A stretch of DNA of 15,227 bases from HGM04593 sp045646845 (GTDB lineage Bacteria > Bacteroidota > Bacteroidia > Bacteroidales > Bacteroidaceae): the NCBI GenBank assembly GCA_045646845.1, contig JAZRLO010000046.1, positions 1-15,227 of the forward strand. The letters are read 5' to 3'. Both the position numbers and the translations under genes were made by a program. Below, one piece after another: positions 14,867 through 15,227 of the stretch (within the stretch, counting starts at the first letter, position 1; every line of letters starts with the position of its first letter). The notes beneath the pieces are model-generated. The model had not been told where the DNA came from. It searched no databases and saw only the letters and a program-made list of their open reading frames with translations.

Positions 14867-14963
14867 GGTTGCTAACAGAGCAAGCTCGACAATTCCTGCA
14901 GCGAAAGGTCACGCGAAGTGTGGCGCAGTCACACCGCGTGGGTCGCGATAAGCAGGGATTGTC
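14867..14963. repeat. insert B: long nested inverted repeat
   Basis: A small TTGCT/AGCAA hairpin (14869-14883) precedes a 76-nt element with outer arms GACAATTCCTGC (14888-14899) and GCAGGGATTGTC (14952-14963), which have one mismatch. Inside are CACGCG/CGCGTG (14910-14915, 14935-14940) and GTGTG/CACAC (14918-14934). It splits the 5S fragment with an apparent 2-bp AA duplication. Confidence 0.7.
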
Positions 14964-15019
14964 AAATGTTTGCAGTACCATCGGCCCAAGATGAATGAGG
15001 GGGATTAACGGCTGGGAAC

Positions 15020-15058
15020 AAAAAAAGAGAAGAACCTCAATTGCTTGAAGTTCTTCTC
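15020..15058 (-). terminator. rRNA operon terminator after 5S
   Basis: GAGAAGAAC (15027-15035) pairs with GTTCTTCTC (15050-15058), with further pairing inside (TCAA/TTGA). On the minus strand a T run follows. It lies 5 bp beyond the 5S 3' end. Confidence 0.85.
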
Positions 15059-15063
15059 AATAA

Positions 15064-15174
15064 AAGTGGCGATGACCTACTCTCCCACAAATGTTTGCAG
15101 TACCATCGGCGCTGTTGGGCTTAACTTCTCTGTTCGGGATGGGAAGAGGTGGATCCCCAACGCTATCAATCGCC
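15064..15174 (-). rRNA. rrf: 5S ribosomal RNA
   Basis: The minus strand contains the conserved bacterial 5S landmarks: CCCATCCCGAACAGAGAAGT, GCCGATGGTACTGC and GTGGGAGAGTAGG. The GGCGAT 5' end pairs with the ATCGCC near the 3' end. Length is about 111 nt. A terminator follows directly. By usual gene order 23S and 16S lie beyond the right edge; 15175-15227 would be the 23S-5S spacer. Confidence 0.93.
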
Positions 15175-15227
15175 TTAATATGTGTCCGATTAATGACATT
15201 GGATGTACAAAGACTCAGGAGTAATAT

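Larger units (their letters stand above)
14773..14985 (-). pseudogene. 5S rRNA 3' fragment interrupted by two insertions
   Basis: Three blocks match the intact 5S at 15064-15174 in order: AAAAGTGGCGATG (14773-14785), CTACTCTCCCACAA (14853-14866) and AAATGTTTGCAGTACCATCG (14964-14983, continuing GC). Together they cover about the 3' 50 nt of 5S. The 5' part, with the conserved CCGAAC loop, is missing. The blocks are separated by hairpin-rich inserts of about 65 and 97 bp. It cannot make a functional 5S. Confidence 0.75.

Noticed and set aside
14435..14963. CRISPR array
   Set aside because: The repeats are unrelated hairpins of varying length and spacing, without a constant direct repeat or cas genes.

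Overview
The window looks like a Bacteroidales chromosome (Bacteroides/Prevotella/Muribaculaceae type; genus not resolvable by eye). Three things point that way: promoters of the Bacteroidetes form TTTG-N(19-21)-TAnnTTTG, mostly weak Shine-Dalgarno sequences, and a 5S rRNA of bacterial type closing a reverse-strand rRNA operon at the right edge.

Layout. (1) 1-2104 is an AT-rich accessory patch. It holds the 3' part of an unrecognised gene and a secreted protein gene with a C-terminal SH3-like segment that is broken by a one-base frameshift in an A7 run. Both genes end about 10 bp before the same ~72 bp inverted-repeat element, and each element is followed at once by a strong but unrelated terminator hairpin. 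(2) 2280-5262 (+) is a tightly coupled three-gene operon: two small proteins that look like paralogues of each other, then a full-length phage-type large terminase. No portal, capsid or tail gene follows. (3) 5344-5377 is a bidirectional terminator between converging operons. (4) 5410-12060 (-) is a complete seven-gene exporter operon in the order TetR regulator, TolC-like outer-membrane protein, lipoprotein membrane-fusion protein, two ABC ATPases and two ABC-2 permeases. It resembles enterobacterial cecR-ybhGFSR, but the YbhF-like tandem ATPase is split into two proteins and a dedicated outer-membrane channel is added. A promoter and a TetR-type palindrome lie immediately upstream of the regulator. 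(5) 12085-12460 is intergenic and carries what may be a relic of a second terminase 3' end, a 28-codon ORF and a bidirectional terminator. (6) 12460-14127 (-) is a membrane phosphoethanolamine-transferase-like enzyme of the alkaline phosphatase/sulfatase superfamily with its own consensus promoter. (7) 14184-15060 has no protein gene. It is a string of short perfect hairpins, two copies of a ~70 bp terminator module and a 5S rRNA 3' fragment split by two hairpin-rich insertions. (8) 15064-15174 (-) is an intact 5S rRNA with its own terminator; 23S should lie beyond the right edge.

Functionally, the exporter operon is a self-contained, probably autoregulated tripartite efflux pump, and the EptA/CptA-like enzyme is a likely envelope-modifying enzyme. 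The parts that ordinary annotation explains least are the orphan terminase operon, the paired repeat-plus-terminator modules at 591-706 and 1984-2104, and the hairpin string around the shattered 5S copy.
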